Of a stretch of 64,000 nucleotides of DNA, positions 44,256 to 54,582 are shown piece after piece. Positions within the stretch are counted from its first letter, which is position 1. Each line of letters opens with the position of its first letter. The notes beneath the pieces were generated by a model. The model saw only the letters and a program-made list of their open reading frames with translations. It had not been told where the DNA came from and did not search any database. A program made the position numbers and the translations under genes. This DNA comes from an uncultured Planctomycetaceae bacterium. Its GTDB lineage: Bacteria > Planctomycetota > Planctomycetia > Planctomycetales > Planctomycetaceae. The stretch spans positions 1 through 64,000 of the forward strand of contig CAIQIE010000354.1 of assembly GCA_903871805.1 (NCBI GenBank), written 5' to 3'.

Positions 44256-45059
44256 TTGCGTCTGTGTTGGATTGCATTGTTGTGGAACACAACCTTGAGC
44301 GGATCGCGACGCGTGGCATTTTTCCGGTGGTTTGCTCTGATGGGGCTCATTCCCATCGGCTGTATCGTTTTGTATCAATTGCGAGACGAATTGAGCTTTC
44401 AGCGACTGGCCGAGCATGATGCGGCGATCCGCAGTTGGTGCCGACTGCATCCGGTGATCAGTTACTCGATCGTTTTCGTCGGCTACACGGCGGCAACGGG
44501 CGCAAGTATTCCTGCCGCGGCGGGCATGACGGTGGCGGCCGGATGGATTTTTGGTTTCTGGCCGGCGTTTCTGTTGACCAGTTTTGCATCGACTGCTGGC
44601 GCCTCGGCCGCCTTTCTGGTGAGTCGCCGGTTATTGCGTGAGCGGGTGCGGATTCGTTTTGCCGACCGATTGAAGGAAATCGAAGCCGCGTTGGAGCGAG
44701 AGGGGGCCTGGTATCTTTTTCTGCTTCGATTGGTGCCGTTGTTGCCGTTTTTTGTGATCAATATTGTCATGGGACTGACCCCGATTCGCTTTCGGACATT
44801 CTGGTGGGTTAGCCAATTGGGAATGCTTCCGGGGACAGCCCTGTTTGTTGCGGCGGGGGCCAGCATGCCAACATTAAGAGTCCTCGCTGAGCAGGGTGTC
44901 AGTGGAATTATCAATTTTCAAGTCCTCGGTTGGTTTACGTTACTGGGACTGATGCCGATTGTTGCTCGTCGCCTGTATCTGCAGTGGCGAGCAGGGCGAG
45001 GAATTACGGGCACTGCGGGTTCGGTGCAACAGCAGGTTGAATGTCACAAAACGGAGTAG
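44256..45059 (+). CDS. TVP38/TMEM64 (VTT domain) family membrane protein
   Basis: 267 aa; GASIPAAAGMTVAAGWIFGFWPAFLLTSFASTAGASAAFLVSRRLLRERVR, FLLRLVPLLPFFVINIVMGLTPI. Confidence 0.88.
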   Translation: MRLCWIALLWNTTLSGSRRVAFFRWFALMGLIPIGCIVLYQLRDELSFQRLAEHDAAIRSWCRLHPVISYSIVFVGYTAATGASIPAAAGMTVAAGWIFGFWPAFLLTSFASTAGASAAFLVSRRLLRERVRIRFADRLKEIEAALEREGAWYLFLLRLVPLLPFFVINIVMGLTPIRFRTFWWVSQLGMLPGTALFVAAGASMPTLRVLAEQGVSGIINFQVLGWFTLLGLMPIVARRLYLQWRAGRGITGTAGSVQQQVECHKTE

Positions 45060-45067
45060 CAGGCAGG

Positions 45068-45493
45068 ATGGTGACAAGTCATTCTATTGAGATACGCGTT
45101 CGTTACAGTGAAACGGATGCGATGGGATTCCTGCATCACTCGAATTATCTCTGTTACTTCGAAATGGGGAGAACGGAGTTGTTTCGGGTGCAGGGAGGCA
45201 ACTACCGCCGCATGGAGGAGCTGGGGCTGTTTTTTGTGGTTGCAAGAATTAACGTCAGGTACCGTCGATCGGGCAGATACGACGACCTTTTGACTCTGCA
45301 TACCGAAATTACGAAGTCGGGGCTTGCCAAACTTGAGCACGGCTATCGACTGATGCGTGGAGACGAATTACTGGCAGAAGCAAGTTCCGTTCTGGCGTGT
45401 GTGAACAGAGCGGGAACTGTCCAGCCGATTCCCGAGAATCTTGTGGAGCTGACGCAGACGTCAAACACAGGTATCAGGAGTGAGTCGCTGTGA
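45068..45493 (+). CDS. Acyl-CoA thioesterase, 4HBT/YbgC family
   Basis: IEIRVRYSETDAMGFLHHSNYLCYFEMGRTELFR is the YbgC/4HBT hot-dog motif. Confidence 0.9.
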   Translation: MVTSHSIEIRVRYSETDAMGFLHHSNYLCYFEMGRTELFRVQGGNYRRMEELGLFFVVARINVRYRRSGRYDDLLTLHTEITKSGLAKLEHGYRLMRGDELLAEASSVLACVNRAGTVQPIPENLVELTQTSNTGIRSESL

Positions 45494-45584
45494 GAATACT
45501 TTTTCGGGAGACCGTTGCCCGGTTTGACTGAGCGACAACGGTTGACCGGTTTCTGAAGGGCCTTTCAAGGGGAGGGATTTGCAG

Positions 45585-45833
45585 ATGAAGCGAGTGGATT
45601 TTATCAGCCCCGGTGCCCGTCTTGAGGACGCATTAAAGCAACTGGAGATTGCCTGGCAGGCAACAAAAGTTCACTGGAACGACGCCATTAGTCAGAAGGT
45701 TGAGGACGATTATCTGCTGCCGTTGCGGGGCCAGATACGAAGTCTTTCGGACGCGATTGGCAAGACATCGCAGACCCTTCGCAAGGCGGAGGTTGAGTGT
45801 CTGCATCCAAGGGAGCGCGGGCATATGATGTAG
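45585..45833 (+). CDS. Hypothetical small protein (82 aa)
   Basis: MKRVDFISPGARLEDALKQLEIAWQATKVHWNDAISQKVEDDYLLPLRGQIRSLSDAIGKTSQTLRKAEVEC; helical, protein-like composition, ATG at 45585. Confidence 0.55.
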   Translation: MKRVDFISPGARLEDALKQLEIAWQATKVHWNDAISQKVEDDYLLPLRGQIRSLSDAIGKTSQTLRKAEVECLHPRERGHMM

Positions 45834-45946
45834 CATTGCGTTTCCAACAGATTGTGCACCATGACAATGTTGGCCGGGCGGCGATCAGCGCGGCGGAAGA
45901 GGCTGAGGAGATGCGATATGGTTTTAGCATGTTGCGTCTGGCGTAA
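45797..45946 (+). CDS. Possible 49-codon small ORF (GTG start) overlapping the previous ORF
   Basis: Read directly: VSASKGARAYDVALRFQQIVHHDNVGRAAISAAEEAEEMRYGFSMLRLA*. Absent from the supplied ORF track (shortest entries are 60 aa). Confidence 0.4.
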   Translation: MSASKGARAYDVALRFQQIVHHDNVGRAAISAAEEAEEMRYGFSMLRLA

Positions 45947-46979
45947 AGTACCGGACGCAACGGAACAACTGGGAAAAGCCAGTATTTTGCCAAATCACTT
46001 TTCAGTGCCCTCGATCCACGCTTGACGACAGGTTCCAGATCGGGCATTTCCGACGTTTTGGCGTTGGAACGCAACATGAGATTGTTCAGTTGAACGAGGT
46101 ATTCTCCAATGTGCCTCCGGTGGCAATCCAGAATTGCTCATCGGTTAGTCTGTAGTCGATATTCACTAGCGGGTTACTGTCACGTGTGAAACGGGCTGCT
46201 GTGATTGGTTTCGATGCTCCATTCGCCAGCATCACTGCCGGACTGGAGAACATGGCTTTTCGCATTTTTGTGGTTGAGATTTTGTTGCGTTGAAAGTCTT
46301 CCACAACGGCCGCAGTAGTCCTTCAGCGGCGTTGTAATAATTTATTGCAGCAGACCGAAGAGCCCGTCTCAGGGAAACGGTGAAGCGAGTCCGGATGAGC
46401 GGGAAATTTGGGACGGAACTGAGGCAAACGAGATCTTTAAATCGGGTGTATCGAGGGAACATGTGGATGGCAGATGGTTGATTTTGACGGCGAAGAGGGA
46501 GACGTTGAGTCAAAGCCGCGGCGGAGAAATCTTTGGAGCCGGGGGAAGTCCAGGGGAGCTTTGCGGGCAGTGAAAGCCCTGTGAAATGGCTGAAAAAGGG
46601 CTTAAAAGCAGCTGATATGAGCTTTTTTGAACGTTTCCAGCGAACAGAACTGCCGAGTTGCGCGTTAAAATCTTGGTTTGGATTTCAAAAGTTTCTGCGG
46701 CAGGTGTTCGTAAAAGATTGTCGCAGGAGCATTTGAAAGGTAGCATTTTCAAAGAAATCCGTCGATAATTCGTGTGTCGTGTATTTTGCTTTTGGGCGGG
46801 AGACGTGTCCCTTTCTGGGCTTGTCTGCAAATGTCCGGGGCACCGTCGATGAATCGTCGACGGCAGCAATAACGTCAACTCTTGATTTGTGTGTAGGTTG
46901 ATTTGTGTGTAGAACGTTTTGCAAGGCACAAGTCCTTCAGGATGTTTTCCAGTTCAGGGACGCCTGTAGCAAACGGAGT

Positions 46980-47056
46980 GTCATTCCAGCGAGTGCAGGG
47001 ATTTGCGATCAATGGTCTCAGGAATCAGTAGATTCCCGTAGTTGTTGGAATGGCGT
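46980..47056. repeat. Possible degenerate copy of the internal inverted repeat of the 1607-1739 element
   Basis: tcattccagcgagtgcagggatttgcgatc...tagattcccgtagttgttggaatggcgtt parallels acattcccgcgcaggcggggatccagatcg...tagtttcccgcctgcgcgggaatgacgta. Confidence 0.4.
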
Positions 47057-47215
47057 TGGTGGAGTGGTTATGACCGGGCTGAGTTATCCAACAGTCTGGT
47101 TACAGTGACTGGTGTAGAAGTGCCATTGGTTTTGGGTATTAGGTCTTCAGACTGTGTCTGGAAGATTTTTGGAAACAACCACAGGAAATAAGCCCTCAGA
47201 TGATCCGCACGTCCT

Positions 47216-49222
47216 GTGTGGCATGCAATTGGGTTTCAGCATTCAGGTCGGAGCCTACTCTTGAGCACGATACCTGCAAACATTACATCGCAGCAGGCTG
47301 CGGAGCCAGACGGTGTGGACGAGCAGTCGTCTTTTTGGGCAACCCTTGACACTGTTCCTGCATGGGGCATGAGTGCGCTGGTGCACGTCGGAATTTTCCT
47401 GCTGCTGCTGACGATTACGTTGCCGGAAGTGCTGTTGCCGGAACTGAATCTGACGTCCACGGTAGAAACCGAGGAAGTGCGCCCCGAGGAATACGTGATC
47501 GACACGGAGCCGACTGAAGAGCTTGGCACGATGAGTTCGCTGAATATCGAGGGTGCGTCTGCTGCCATGGCCCAGAGCAGGGGGCTCGACAATCATCGGG
47601 AAGAGATGCGTCAGATCGAGAGCAGCATCGTAAACCCGAAAGTGGAGATGTATGAATCGGTCACGGCGCCAAGTGAAGCGGAAACCATTGAAAACATAGA
47701 TCTGACGGGCACGACAGAGCATCCAGGCGGAACCGAGGGGGCTGTTGACCGGATCACACTGGAGATTGCAGCGTCCCTGCGTCAGAGAAAGACATTGCCC
47801 GTTTGGTTATTTGACGAATCCATCTCACTGGAAAGTCGTCGGACAGAGATCAACGAGCGATTTGAAAACATCTATCGCCAACTGGGATTGATGGATGATA
47901 TCGATACCAAAGACGCATTGAAGAGCGGCGTCATTGGGTATGGTTCTCAGGTGCATCTGCTGGTCAAGGAACCGACGAGTGACATCGACGAACTGTCGAA
48001 AGCCGTCAAATCCATCAGCAGTGACACCACCGGAGTGGAGAATGTCTTTGCCGCATTGAATCTGGCCATTAAGGAATACGGTCCTGTTCGTCGGAAGATG
48101 CGCGCTAACATGATGGTGATCATCGTTACGGATGAGCGTGGGGACGACTTTGGCGGTGAGTCTTATGCGGTGCTGGAAGAGACAGTGCGCAGGCTGAGTC
48201 GTGAAGGCATTCGGGTTTACTGCATCGGCAATTCATCGCCGTTTGGCCGTCAAAAGGGATATGTGCATGTGAAATGGAAAGCCGAGGACGGGACGGAGTT
48301 CGAAGAGGACATTCCGGACGCCGACCAGGGTCCTGAGACTCCTCTGGCTGAAGGGTTGCAATTGCCATTCTGGACCGCAAATGCCCAGCAGCTTGACCGT
48401 ATGTCTTCCGGGTATGGCCCCTACACTCTGTCACGTCTTTGTGCCGAGACGGGGGGCATTTTCTTTGTCGCAGACGACACGACTGTAAAAAAATGGGATC
48501 CGCAGATTATGCGGCAGTATTCCCCGGACTATCGTCCGGGGTCAGAGTATCGCAGGCAGGTTCAAAGTAATCTGGCCAAGGCCTCGTTAATCGCAGCGGC
48601 TCAACTGGCCGTTACAGAACCGGTTCCGATCCCTCAGAGAACTTTCCAGGCGAACAACGACAACGTGTTGCGCGAGCAAGTCACGGAGGCTCAGAAGCCT
48701 TTGGCGGTGCTGGATTACTTTCTGACTCGTGTGCACGACGCGCTGGAAACGGGTGAGAAGCACCGCGACAAACTGGATACCGATCGCTGGAGGGCGCAGT
48801 ACGACCTTGCCATGGGGCGAATTCTGGCGATGCGGGTGCGTGCTTTTGGGTACAACGCCGTCCTTGCAGAAATGAAATCCAATCCGAAGCGATTTGAAAA
48901 GGCTGAGAGTAATCAGTGGATTCTTGAACCCTCAGACGACATTCAGGGGGCCGCCAATGTCCGAAAAATGCACGACAAAGCATTGGTGTATCTCAATCGG
49001 GTGATCGACGAGCATCCGGGGACTCCGTGGGCCTTTCTGGCGAAAATGGAACTGAGTGAACCGCTGGGGTGGAAATGGCGAGAGGGGCAGATTGACATTC
49101 CGCAGATGAATGGTGGAGGCGATGCAGCCCGAACACCTCAGTTTGCACCAGAAGAAGAGCAGCGGCGGCGGCAGGCTCAGGAGATGCAGCGGAAAAAAGA
49201 TAACTCGAAGCCAAAAGTGTAA
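47216..49222 (+). CDS. Membrane-anchored von Willebrand factor A-like domain protein
   Basis: 668 aa; TM segment ALVHVGIFLLLLTITLPEVLL; VWA-like region with DESIS (DxSxS MIDAS) and MMVIIVTDERGDDFGGESYAVLEETVRRLSREGIRVYCIG. Confidence 0.75.
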   Translation: MWHAIGFQHSGRSLLLSTIPANITSQQAAEPDGVDEQSSFWATLDTVPAWGMSALVHVGIFLLLLTITLPEVLLPELNLTSTVETEEVRPEEYVIDTEPTEELGTMSSLNIEGASAAMAQSRGLDNHREEMRQIESSIVNPKVEMYESVTAPSEAETIENIDLTGTTEHPGGTEGAVDRITLEIAASLRQRKTLPVWLFDESISLESRRTEINERFENIYRQLGLMDDIDTKDALKSGVIGYGSQVHLLVKEPTSDIDELSKAVKSISSDTTGVENVFAALNLAIKEYGPVRRKMRANMMVIIVTDERGDDFGGESYAVLEETVRRLSREGIRVYCIGNSSPFGRQKGYVHVKWKAEDGTEFEEDIPDADQGPETPLAEGLQLPFWTANAQQLDRMSSGYGPYTLSRLCAETGGIFFVADDTTVKKWDPQIMRQYSPDYRPGSEYRRQVQSNLAKASLIAAAQLAVTEPVPIPQRTFQANNDNVLREQVTEAQKPLAVLDYFLTRVHDALETGEKHRDKLDTDRWRAQYDLAMGRILAMRVRAFGYNAVLAEMKSNPKRFEKAESNQWILEPSDDIQGAANVRKMHDKALVYLNRVIDEHPGTPWAFLAKMELSEPLGWKWREGQIDIPQMNGGGDAARTPQFAPEEEQRRRQAQEMQRKKDNSKPKV

Positions 49223-49257
49223 CGCGGTCCGCGGGACGCTGTCTTCTGTCTGGAAAT

Positions 49258-50322
49258 GTGCTCGTTATGTCCGAAGCCCCGCTGATTCAGGAGACCGCTA
49301 GTGGGCTCTATTGTGAAGCGGGGGACTTCTACATTGATCCATGGCGCCGCGTCGCCAAGGCTGTGATTACCCACGCCCACGCAGATCATGCCCGTCCCGG
49401 ATCGCAAGCTTATCTGGCTAGCCACGAGGGGCTGCGTGTCCTGAGAAGTCGGCTTGGACCGTCTGCAAAAATTGATACGCTTCCGTACGGCCAATCGCGA
49501 TTGATCAATGGCGTGCGTGTGTCACTGCATCCAGCCGGTCACGTCCTGGGGTCTGCTCAGGTTCGCGTTGAGTACCGCGGTGAGGTATGGGTGATCAGCG
49601 GGGATTACAAGATCGAAGGTGATGCAACGTGCACTGCCTTTGAGCCGGTCAGGTGCCATACGTTTATCACCGAGTCCACTTTTGGACTGCCGATTTACCG
49701 CTGGACGCCACAGAGTGAGATTTTCCGGGATATCAATGAGTGGTGGATTCGGTGCCGTAATGCTGGTCAGCCGGCTGTGATCTTTGCCTATTCGCTTGGG
49801 AAGGCCCAACGGGTCCTTGCGGGTGTGAATCCAGGCATCGGTCCGATTTTCTGCCATTCCGCGGTGGAAGAATTGAATCGCGAGTACCGCGCGAGCGGGA
49901 TTTCTCTGCCGCCCACATTTCTGGTAAGTCAGGCGCCGGCTCGAAAGTCCTGGGAAGGCGTCCTGGTGGTCGCTCCACCAGCCGCTGCGAATTCCCCATG
50001 GATGAGTCGCTTCAGTTCAGGATCCACCGCCATGGTTTCCGGCTGGATGCTGACCAAAGCGACACGACGCTGGCAATCCGTGGACCGTGGCTTTCCGCTG
50101 TCGGATCACGCGGACTGGCCGGGGCTGTTGTACGCGATTGAAGAAACAGGAGCCGAACAGATCCTTGTGACGCATGGCCACACGGAGCCCATGGTGCGGT
50201 ACCTGACGGAGCAGGGCAAGTCGGCTCGCACGATCCGAACGCAGTTTTCAGAGGCGGCTGAGGTCGAGCAGCCTGCTTTGTCGGAGCCTGTGGCAGGCGT
50301 TGACGACGGTCAGGCTTCCTGA
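49258..50322 (+). CDS. Ligase-associated DNA damage response exonuclease (metallo-beta-lactamase/beta-CASP fold)
   Basis: VITHAHADHARPGSQAYLASHEG, LHPAGHVLGSAQVRVEYRGEVWVISGDYKIEGDATCTAFEPVRCHTFITESTFGLPIYRW, ILVTHGHTEPMVRYL. Confidence 0.9.
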   Translation: MLVMSEAPLIQETASGLYCEAGDFYIDPWRRVAKAVITHAHADHARPGSQAYLASHEGLRVLRSRLGPSAKIDTLPYGQSRLINGVRVSLHPAGHVLGSAQVRVEYRGEVWVISGDYKIEGDATCTAFEPVRCHTFITESTFGLPIYRWTPQSEIFRDINEWWIRCRNAGQPAVIFAYSLGKAQRVLAGVNPGIGPIFCHSAVEELNREYRASGISLPPTFLVSQAPARKSWEGVLVVAPPAAANSPWMSRFSSGSTAMVSGWMLTKATRRWQSVDRGFPLSDHADWPGLLYAIEETGAEQILVTHGHTEPMVRYLTEQGKSARTIRTQFSEAAEVEQPALSEPVAGVDDGQAS

Positions 50323-50330
50323 ACGGCAGA

Positions 50331-50795
50331 TTATCGACCACCACTGCGGGTCATGCGAAATGTTCCCGTGTCACTTTTCGAAGAATAGTTTGCGTGGAAC
50401 TGGTTTCCGGTGACAGTGCCCTGAAATCGAAAAGTCCCGAACAGCAGCCCCAGATTTTTACTGCCGTGCAGCCTTACGGAGCCGTCAGGGTTTTGTTGCG
50501 CCACAAGAACAGCTCGGTAGCGGAATGGAATCAGAGCACAAAATTTGCCGGTAAACGTGACACTGTACTGACCGTTATCAAGGCGACAGAAGGTGGCCGT
50601 CATAGGCCCCTTGTGCCCTGTGGACCGACTGGACCATTGCCCATCCCATGTTCCGGTAAGATCGATGACTGGCTGGGCCACGATTGTCGGGGGAGCCGTA
50701 TCGGCAGCATTCAGTGGCTGGCCGACAATCAGCCAGAGACTGGCTGCAAAAACAACGGCGACGGCAGGCAGCCCCAAAAGTGTTTTATGGATCAT
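50331..50795 (-). CDS. Hypothetical secreted protein
   Basis: MIHKTLLGLPAVAVVFAASLWLIVGQPLNAAD signal peptide then a beta-rich domain (GTWDGQWSSRSTGHKGPMTATFCRLDNGQYSVTFTGKF). Confidence 0.65.
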   Translation of the reverse strand: MIHKTLLGLPAVAVVFAASLWLIVGQPLNAADTAPPTIVAQPVIDLTGTWDGQWSSRSTGHKGPMTATFCRLDNGQYSVTFTGKFCALIPFRYRAVLVAQQNPDGSVRLHGSKNLGLLFGTFRFQGTVTGNQFHANYSSKSDTGTFRMTRSGGR

Positions 50796-51379
50796 ATTCC
50801 TGTACTCCTGAAATTCGGATACCGACATATTTCAATGACATCCCTGCCGGATAGCACCAGAGTGCTGCAATGAAATGCCATGGAAGTTCGGTGGAGTCTG
50901 AGAAAAAAAACACTGCAACCTGAATTTCAGTTCGTTTTTTTTCGCGTGGTTGGATCCATTGACGAATTCGGCAGAGTCTAGCAGGCGCAGGCGAGGCGGC
51001 AATTGCGGGATTCGCGTTTGCCTGGTTGGGCTGGGGCAAAGACCTTGTGCGGCTGCAATGTGCAAACGTTGGCACGCAGGAGGGCTGGATTTTTTGCCGG
51101 GGGAATTTTTGACGCGATCATTTGCAGTCGGGAGGGCGAATTTTCACCCGAGCCGCTCCCCTGCATCTTGCCTGAATGATCTTCGTGTACGTTGTGTTGA
51201 ATGCAGGACCGACCGATGTCCAGTGATGGCCTTACAAAACACGCAGCAAATCGCCAGGGCATTGAGGTCTACTGAAACGCACAATCTTTTCATCCACCGA
51301 TTGACAGCGTCTCATCATTTTCTCTGCCGCTCCTGATTTTCAGAGGACGGGAGGTGCCACCAATTGTGAAAACGCTGCA

Positions 51380-52585
51380 TTAATGGCTGATGCGATAGAG
51401 GAACTCGTCTGAACGAAGATACATGGAACCATCGGAGAAAGCCGGAGTCGCGAGTGTGCGGCCGGGGATTTCATTTTTCCGGACCTCCTGAAATGTATGC
51501 CCAGGCTGAATCCATGTTGCGTGGCCGGTTTCATCCAGAAACAGAATATGGCCATTTGCGAAGACCGGCGAGGCGGAAAAGTTTCCGCCGAGGCGTTCCA
51601 TCCAGTGGCGTTCTCCGGTGAGCACATCGACGCACGAAGCGATGCCATCGTCAGAGACAAAATACAGGTCCTTATCGATCAGGAGGGGAGTTGGGGTACT
51701 GGGCGCACCGCGTTTCAGTCTCCACGCCACATGGCTGTCTGTGATATCTCCCGATCCCCCCAGGCGAACAGCCATGAGTTCAGGGTTGTCGTAATCATGG
51801 TTGTAGATCACCAATCCGTGCGCCACGGTTGGCTGGGGCACAACGGACCAGCCCGGTGCCAGGACCCGCCAGAGTTCTTCGCCGGATTCCAGATCATAGG
51901 CGGCGAAATGATCAGGACCGGGAGCCATCACCTGTGCCCTGCCATCAACTTCGGCCACAGAGACGGTTACGAAGGAATGACTAATGCGTGCTTTGATGGA
52001 CCGCGGCTGTTTCCACAGGACTTTGCCGGACGCCGCGTCCACGGCTGCAACGAAAGGATCCACGCTGCCATCACAGACAATGGCGAGACGGCCTTTGTGC
52101 AGTACTGGCGAGCCTCCGCTGCCGTGAAGTGGGGGATAGACGAGTTCGGTATTCAACCATTCGATGTTTCCATTGTCAGCGTTCAGGCGGGCCATTCCCA
52201 AAGCACCAAAATGCACAAAGACTGCGTCGTCTTCGACGATTGGTGTTGGGCTGGCATGGCTGTTTTTTGTGTGAATGGAAGGCGTTTGCTCGACAGAGCG
52301 GACCTCTGTGTTCCAGAGTGTTTTTCCGGAAGCGGCATCGAACGCGAGGCATCGCAGAGACAGACCAGCCCCCTGGGGCACAGCGGTGGTCAGAAAAACG
52401 CGTCCCCTGGAGATTGAAGGTGAAGACCAGCCGAGTCCGGGGACAGGAATCTTCCATGCGACATTTTTCGTCTCAGACCACTCCATTGGAGTTGCTGGAC
52501 CGGAAACGTGTCCATTGGCATCGGGGCCGCGGAACTGAGGCCAGTCTGCAGGAAGAAGGCTTAGAAGAACGAAAATGAGTGACAT
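51380..52585 (-). CDS. PQQ-like beta-propeller repeat protein
   Basis: 401 aa with signal peptide; WPQFRGPDANGHVSG, FDAASGKTLWNTEV, VDAASGKVLWKQPR, YDLESGEELWRVL. Confidence 0.9.
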   Translation of the reverse strand: MSLIFVLLSLLPADWPQFRGPDANGHVSGPATPMEWSETKNVAWKIPVPGLGWSSPSISRGRVFLTTAVPQGAGLSLRCLAFDAASGKTLWNTEVRSVEQTPSIHTKNSHASPTPIVEDDAVFVHFGALGMARLNADNGNIEWLNTELVYPPLHGSGGSPVLHKGRLAIVCDGSVDPFVAAVDAASGKVLWKQPRSIKARISHSFVTVSVAEVDGRAQVMAPGPDHFAAYDLESGEELWRVLAPGWSVVPQPTVAHGLVIYNHDYDNPELMAVRLGGSGDITDSHVAWRLKRGAPSTPTPLLIDKDLYFVSDDGIASCVDVLTGERHWMERLGGNFSASPVFANGHILFLDETGHATWIQPGHTFQEVRKNEIPGRTLATPAFSDGSMYLRSDEFLYRISH

Positions 52586-52912
52586 TTTCCGCCCCGATCA
52601 AACGGCAATGAGATTAAACCCGAAAAAATGCTGCCACGACTCCAGAAATTCAGCCACAGTCTTTCCTGTTTTTCCTGGAAAGACAAGCGTGCTGAAAGGC
52701 ATTGGATTTTGGCAGCCAGAGATTTCAGGGAGACGATTTTGCATCTGCCAGCTCGCTGGAGAGTCTTGAGTGCGATGCTCATTCAGGTGGGGACGAATCC
52801 TTCTGGATCCGCCTGCCTGAAGTGTGACATACTGGCGGAAATCATGGAAGTCATCCGAATACCCCGGGACGTTCCTGCGTGGCAGCGGGACGCCCGGGGT
52901 GTGCATTATCCC

Positions 52913-54145
52913 CTAATCAAGCGTATGGATCAGCAGACCGCTGCGAAGTTTTGGTTCGAACCATGTGCTTTTAGGAGGCATGATTTCCCCGGCGTCTGAC
53001 ACGGCCATCAGCTGATCGAGGGTTGTGGGATACATCGAGATTGCAAGTTCCCAGTGTCCCGAGACACACAGGCGTTCAAGTTCCTGAGTTCCCCGAATAC
53101 CGCCGACGAAGTCGATTCGAGAATCGGTTCTGACATCTTCGATGCCGAGGATCGGTTGCAGCACACGATGTTCCAGAATGGACACATCCAATGAGCGAAT
53201 CGGGTCCTTAACAAAGCGAGGATCTGTGGGGATCGTCAGCTTCCACCAGCGATGATCGATAAAGAAACAGAAGGACCCGGGGGCCGGCGGCACGGGATCT
53301 GTGGTTTGTTCAAGAGAGCCTAGTTCATCGAGTTTTGCGAGAAACTGACTGACCGTCAAACCGTTCAGATCTCGAACGATGCGGTTGTAGGCCAGAATTC
53401 GCAACTGTGTGGAGGGGAACAGCACAGCCAGGAACCAGTTACATTCTTCTGTGCCATCACCACCATTTGGCAGTCGTTTTCGCAAGTCTTTTCCGGCACG
53501 CCAGGCGCTGGCTGCTCGGTGATGGCCGTCGGCAATGTAAAATACCGGCACTGCAGACAAAGCCTGAACGTAGGTCGAGCAGTCTTCGATTCTCCATACC
53601 GTGTGCTGAATGCCATCCATCGCTGTAAAGTCATAGATGGGTTCCTGCTGCACCGCCGTCGCCACCATCGCATTGACTGCCTGGTCTTCGCGGTAGGTCA
53701 GGAAGACAGGCCCGGCATTGGCGTTGAGTGCCAGCACGTGACGCGTGCGATCGTCTTCTTTGGTTTTTCGCGTTTTTTCGTGCTTCAGAATCAGATTGTT
53801 TTCGTAATCGTCTATGTGCACGCAGCAGACAATTCCCACTTGCGAATGGCCGCCCATGATTTGTCGGTAGGCAAACAGACAGCGAGCAGAGTCCTTAAAG
53901 AGTACGCCGTTGTCGATCAGTTTTTGAAAATTGAAAGCAGCTTTGTCGTAGATCTCCTGAGCGTAGGGGTTGTGCTCCGGAGGAAAATCAATGTCCGGCC
54001 GAACCACATGCAGAAAACTGAGATGGTTGCCGTCAGCAAGAGCCGCTGCTTCATCGCGATTGACGACGTCGTAGGGAACGGATGCCACTTTTGCCGCCAG
54101 TTCAGGCACGGGGCGCAGGGCATGGAATGGCTGAATTTGGGGCAT
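52913..54145 (-). CDS. DUF1015 family protein
   Basis: 410 aa; IQPFHALRPVPELAAKVASVPYDVVNRDEAAALADGNHLSFLHVVRPDIDF, FYIADGHHRAASAW. Confidence 0.9.
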   Translation of the reverse strand: MPQIQPFHALRPVPELAAKVASVPYDVVNRDEAAALADGNHLSFLHVVRPDIDFPPEHNPYAQEIYDKAAFNFQKLIDNGVLFKDSARCLFAYRQIMGGHSQVGIVCCVHIDDYENNLILKHEKTRKTKEDDRTRHVLALNANAGPVFLTYREDQAVNAMVATAVQQEPIYDFTAMDGIQHTVWRIEDCSTYVQALSAVPVFYIADGHHRAASAWRAGKDLRKRLPNGGDGTEECNWFLAVLFPSTQLRILAYNRIVRDLNGLTVSQFLAKLDELGSLEQTTDPVPPAPGSFCFFIDHRWWKLTIPTDPRFVKDPIRSLDVSILEHRVLQPILGIEDVRTDSRIDFVGGIRGTQELERLCVSGHWELAISMYPTTLDQLMAVSDAGEIMPPKSTWFEPKLRSGLLIHTLD

Positions 54146-54582
54146 AATTTTCGATCTTTGTCTGTTGTTTCAGCCGCAGAAACCGGTGCGGCGTTCCGGA
54201 GGGCCGTGGAGTGTACAGGATTTCCGGTTTTTTCGTCCTGGTGGAAGATTTCGGAATCGACAATCTGAGAGTTTTTCCGGAATTACCCCTGACAGATTTG
54301 CGGATTCCATCAGGACAAAGATTTGGAATCAGGCGGATACTGCCGGCGGACCATCTCAGGAAAAACCCGATCCTGGATTTACTGGTTTTCACTCGCTTAG
54401 TCGCCTCAAATTCTGGTAAAATTCCGGTGAAGAACTGTAATCTTTCGGGTGAACGGGCCGGCAGGGAGCAGGCGAAGGTAATTCTCCGGTGACAGTTACC
54501 GCAGTCAGGCTCGCGTTCTACCCATGCCGGAAACGCTCTTTCAATTACCGTCTGGCTGACAAACATCGAGACAGGACGTTTT

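Noticed and set aside
46086-46304. Minus-strand ORF (NIDYRLTDEQFWIATGG...) considered as a possible gene remnant
   Set aside because: Part of the sequence looks protein-like, but no family could be recognised and no continuous frame reconstructed.
46510-46929. 139-aa minus-strand ORF in the gap before the VWA gene
   Set aside because: No domain-like features and unusual composition; likely random ORF in non-coding DNA.
51497-52417. 306-aa plus-strand ORF
   Set aside because: Antisense to the PQQ-repeat protein; shadow ORF with no family motifs.
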